Source: Ruania alba
Lineage (GTDB): Bacteria > Actinomycetota > Actinomycetes > Actinomycetales > Beutenbergiaceae
DNA length: 64,000 nt
NCBI RefSeq assembly: GCF_900105765.1
Contig: NZ_FNTX01000001.1
Coordinates: 620,001-684,000, forward strand
Direction: 5' to 3'
Below, one piece after another: positions 62,390 to 64,000 of the stretch. How positions within the stretch are numbered: position 1 is the first letter of the stretch; every line of letters begins with the position of its first letter. Under the pieces are notes generated by a model. That model was not told the DNA's origin and made no database searches. It saw nothing but the letters and a program-made list of their open reading frames with translations. The position numbers were made by a program, and so were the translations under genes.

Positions 62390-62395
62390 CCGTGG

Positions 62396-62426
62396 CGGGC
62401 TGCGCCGTCGGGCTCTCGCTCAGACC
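62396..62426. repeat. 31-bp perfect direct repeat, right copy
   Basis: Identical to 52961-52991, 9,435 bp away. Here it lies between the FAD oxidoreductase stop and the last codons of the intact NUDIX-like gene, and the DUF3054 coding part that follows it at the left copy is absent. Confidence 0.9.
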
Positions 62427-62959
62427 AGCCGCCCCACCGTGGCCAGGGCGGTGCGGACCAGGGCCCCGTGACCGTCCACCATGTCCGCCTGCACCATCGG
62501 GGAGACGGATTCCTCGGGGGTGAACCAGCCGATGTCGAGGGCGTCCTGCTGCGGCTGGCAGTCGCCGTCGATCGGCACGATGTAGGCGAGCGAGACGGCG
62601 TGCTGGCGTGCGTCGTGGTAGGCGGTGATGCCCGGCGTGGGGAAGTACTCGGCCACCGTGAACGGGGTGAGCGTCACCGGGATGCGGGGCAGCGCCATCG
62701 GCCCCAGGTCCTTGTCGATGTGGCGGGCCAGCGCGTCCCGGATCAACTCGTGGAACATCACCCGCCCGGAGACCAGCGCGCGGGAGATGCCGCCGTCGCG
62801 CGGGGTGCGCAGCAACATCCCGACTCGCTGGATCACGCCGTCCGGGTCCACCCGCACCGGCACCACATCCACGTACAGGATCGGCAGCCGGCGCCGCACG
62901 GCAGCCAGCTCGTCCGGCTCGAACCAGCCGTCACCGGCCTCGACAGTCGTATCACTCAC
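62420..62959 (-). CDS. NUDIX-like DUF4916 family protein
   Basis: This 179-residue protein resembles the actinobacterial NUDIX/DUF4916 family (PILYVDVVPVRVDPDGVIQRVGMLLRTPRDGGISRALVSGRVMFHELIRDALARH). The Nudix box is degenerate: the usual RExxEE core reads FHELIRDALARH, so hydrolase activity is doubtful. It starts at GTG 62959 with a TACAAC -10-like element six bases upstream. Its 3' end is duplicated at 52985. Confidence 0.82.
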   Translation of the reverse strand: MSDTTVEAGDGWFEPDELAAVRRRLPILYVDVVPVRVDPDGVIQRVGMLLRTPRDGGISRALVSGRVMFHELIRDALARHIDKDLGPMALPRIPVTLTPFTVAEYFPTPGITAYHDARQHAVSLAYIVPIDGDCQPQQDALDIGWFTPEESVSPMVQADMVDGHGALVRTALATVGRLV

Positions 62960-62965
62960 CCCTGT

Positions 62966-62971
62966 GTTGTA
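62966..62971 (-). promoter_or_regulatory. -10-like element, possible leaderless start
   Basis: Read leftwards, TACAAC precedes the GTG at 62959 by six bases; the last base departs from the TAnnnT pattern. Confidence 0.3.
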
Positions 62972-63000
62972 CCCCGCCGAGGGGTCGGTTGGCGAACGCT

Positions 63001-63038
63001 CGGACGCACGCGCACCCGGGGGAGTGCGCGTGCGTCCG
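63001..63038. terminator. Terminator of discoidin-domain gene
   Basis: Perfect 15-bp arms (63001-63015, 63024-63038) enclose an eight-base loop, 20 bp past the stop of the leftward gene at 63059. Confidence 0.85.
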
Positions 63039-63058
63039 CTGCCGGTGCCGCCTGATCA

Positions 63059-64000
63059 TCAGCCGGTGCTCGGGCCGCCCCGGGGGATCACCAGCAGCTC
63101 GGTCGATGCCGACGCGCCGCCGCCCGATTCAGCGGCGACCAGGGCACGCGGCCCAGGCTCGGTCTCCGCCGGCACCGTCACCGTGGCCACGGCACTTCCC
63201 TCGGCATCGGTGACCGCGGTGCCCACGGTCTCCTCATCCAGGGCCAGCGTCACCTCGGACTCAGCCGGGAACCCGGTGAGCGTGACCGACACCTCAGCCC
63301 CGGCACGCGCCCGACCTGGCTCGACCTCCACCGCAGGCGGAGCGGTGCACGCGGAATAGTCGTCCTCCGGCAGCGGCTGCGGGTCGTGCGCGGCCGGCGC
63401 AGCACCCGGGTCGCCGTAGAAGACCATCTCGGCCACGGCGGCGAACTGGGTGCCCGAGATCGAGCTCAGCGCCGTCACCCGCACGTACCGGGTGGTGACC
63501 TCGTCGAAGTCGACGTCCTGGTACTGGTCGGTGTTCTCCCAGGCGCCCTCGGCCACCTGCGTCCACGTCTCGCCGTCGGAGGAGACCTCCACCAGGTAGT
63601 CCTTGATCGGACCGTTCTGGTTGGCCGGCCGGCGCAGGTAGGAGATCCCGTCCAGTGCCTGTTCGGTGCCCAGATCGAAGGTGAGCACGTGCGGGTAGCT
63701 GGTGGCGTCGCTGGTCCACCGGCTGTGCCAGATGCTGCTTGGATCACCGTCGAGCATGTTCACCGCGGGGCCACGGGTGGGTGAGACGTTCGTCTCCTCG
63801 CTGCTGGCGGTCACGGTGATCGCCTCGCTGGGGATCCGGCTGCGGGTGGCCGTGTTGGCCGTGAGGTCGGCGGTGACGGTCTTCGTGCACCCGTGCAGGT
63901 ACTGCGCCTGCACCTGCAGGGCCTCCGTGGTCCCGGCGGCCTCCGCCGGCGGGGTGAGCACCCAGTTGGTGCTCATCGACTCGTCGGGCTCGAGCGTCTC
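63059..64000 (-). CDS. Secreted discoidin (F5/8 type C) domain protein (C-terminal part)
   Basis: The frame is open at the right edge; about 313 C-terminal residues are visible. They start within a NEW3-like beta domain (TNWVLTPPAEAAGTTEALQVQAQYLHGC), continue with a discoidin/CBM32 domain (about 50-180, VNMLDGDPSSIWHSRW...HVLTFDLGTEQALDGISYLRR...RYVRVTALS), and end in an Ig-like domain (VEVEPGRARAGAEVSVTLTGFPAESEVTL). No LPxTG sorting signal follows. This order is typical of large secreted glycosidases, whose catalytic domain would lie beyond the window. Confidence 0.85.
   Translation of the reverse strand, partial: ETLEPDESMSTNWVLTPPAEAAGTTEALQVQAQYLHGCTKTVTADLTANTATRSRIPSEAITVTASSEETNVSPTRGPAVNMLDGDPSSIWHSRWTSDATSYPHVLTFDLGTEQALDGISYLRRPANQNGPIKDYLVEVSSDGETWTQVAEGAWENTDQYQDVDFDEVTTRYVRVTALSSISGTQFAAVAEMVFYGDPGAAPAAHDPQPLPEDDYSACTAPPAVEVEPGRARAGAEVSVTLTGFPAESEVTLALDEETVGTAVTDAEGSAVATVTVPAETEPGPRALVAAESGGGASASTELLVIPRGGPSTG

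Overview
The window is a GC-rich stretch of an actinobacterial chromosome. Gene content and order point to Micrococcales, and a Ruania/Haloactinobacterium/Georgenia-like relative is my best guess. Evidence for this is the prfB-ftsE-ftsX-murein hydrolase-smpB...ssrA block, the pncB / clpS-DUF2017-murI-MBL...rph-rdgB block, DUF3039, DUF3054 and ANTAR families, frequent GTG starts, and many starts that carry a -10 hexamer 6-8 nt upstream (leaderless type). I see no tRNA, rRNA, CRISPR array, insertion sequence, integrase or phage gene.

Layout. 1-5031: a sugar-uptake locus (two permeases, lipoprotein binding protein) divergent from a LacI regulator and a clan GH-A glycosidase. 5034-8160: a MerR regulator divergent from a CopB-type copper ATPase, with a 19-bp perfect MerR dyad and a CsoR-like site between them. 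8171-11261: an ectoine/hydroxyectoine-type ABC importer (ehuBCDA), with a 488-bp hairpin-rich leader upstream. 11750-15498: a HhH-GPD repair protein, a Bcr/CflA exporter and an aldehyde dehydrogenase broken by a one-base frameshift. 15571-25292: translation and division core (prfB, ftsEX, a coiled-coil M23 hydrolase with a 19-Gln tract, smpB, YceI, DUF2207, tmRNA). 25314-26846: stress genes (CsbD, GlsB, GAF-ANTAR). 27111-29833: ABC exporter genes and a lone ATPase. 29959-34551: acyl-CoA dehydrogenase-like enzyme, HU, and a TetR-controlled DrrAB-like exporter with two matched operators. 34674-45528: housekeeping (DUF3039-helicase, pncB, clpS, murI, ppc, rph, rdgB).

45620-51467 is a polyol locus: a mannitol-dehydrogenase-family enzyme, a SorC/DeoR-type regulator and an SmoEFG-like importer. 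It is tied together by five copies of a TGCTCATCTGAT motif, two pairs of which have the same 23-bp spacing. 51489-52997 holds an AbiEi/DUF559-like gene between two nearly identical palindromes, then DUF3054.

52985-62959 is the most unusual part. A Tat-exported PhoD phosphatase/phosphodiesterase and a cytosolic GH20 hexosaminidase are divergent from a LacI regulator, a sugar ABC importer and an FAD oxidoreductase, with two matched operators between the two arms. The locus lies between a decayed 3' end of a NUDIX/DUF4916 gene and an intact copy of that gene. The two share a perfect 31-bp direct repeat about 9.4 kb apart, which suggests an acquired cassette. The enzyme set suggests scavenging of a phosphate- and amino-sugar-containing polymer such as teichoic acid; this is inference. 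The window ends inside a secreted protein with a discoidin (F5/8C) domain.

Two themes recur. Two families of GC-rich palindromes are reused next to stop codons across the window. None of the three carbohydrate importers has its own ATPase, so a shared MsmK/MalK-type ATPase encoded elsewhere is expected.
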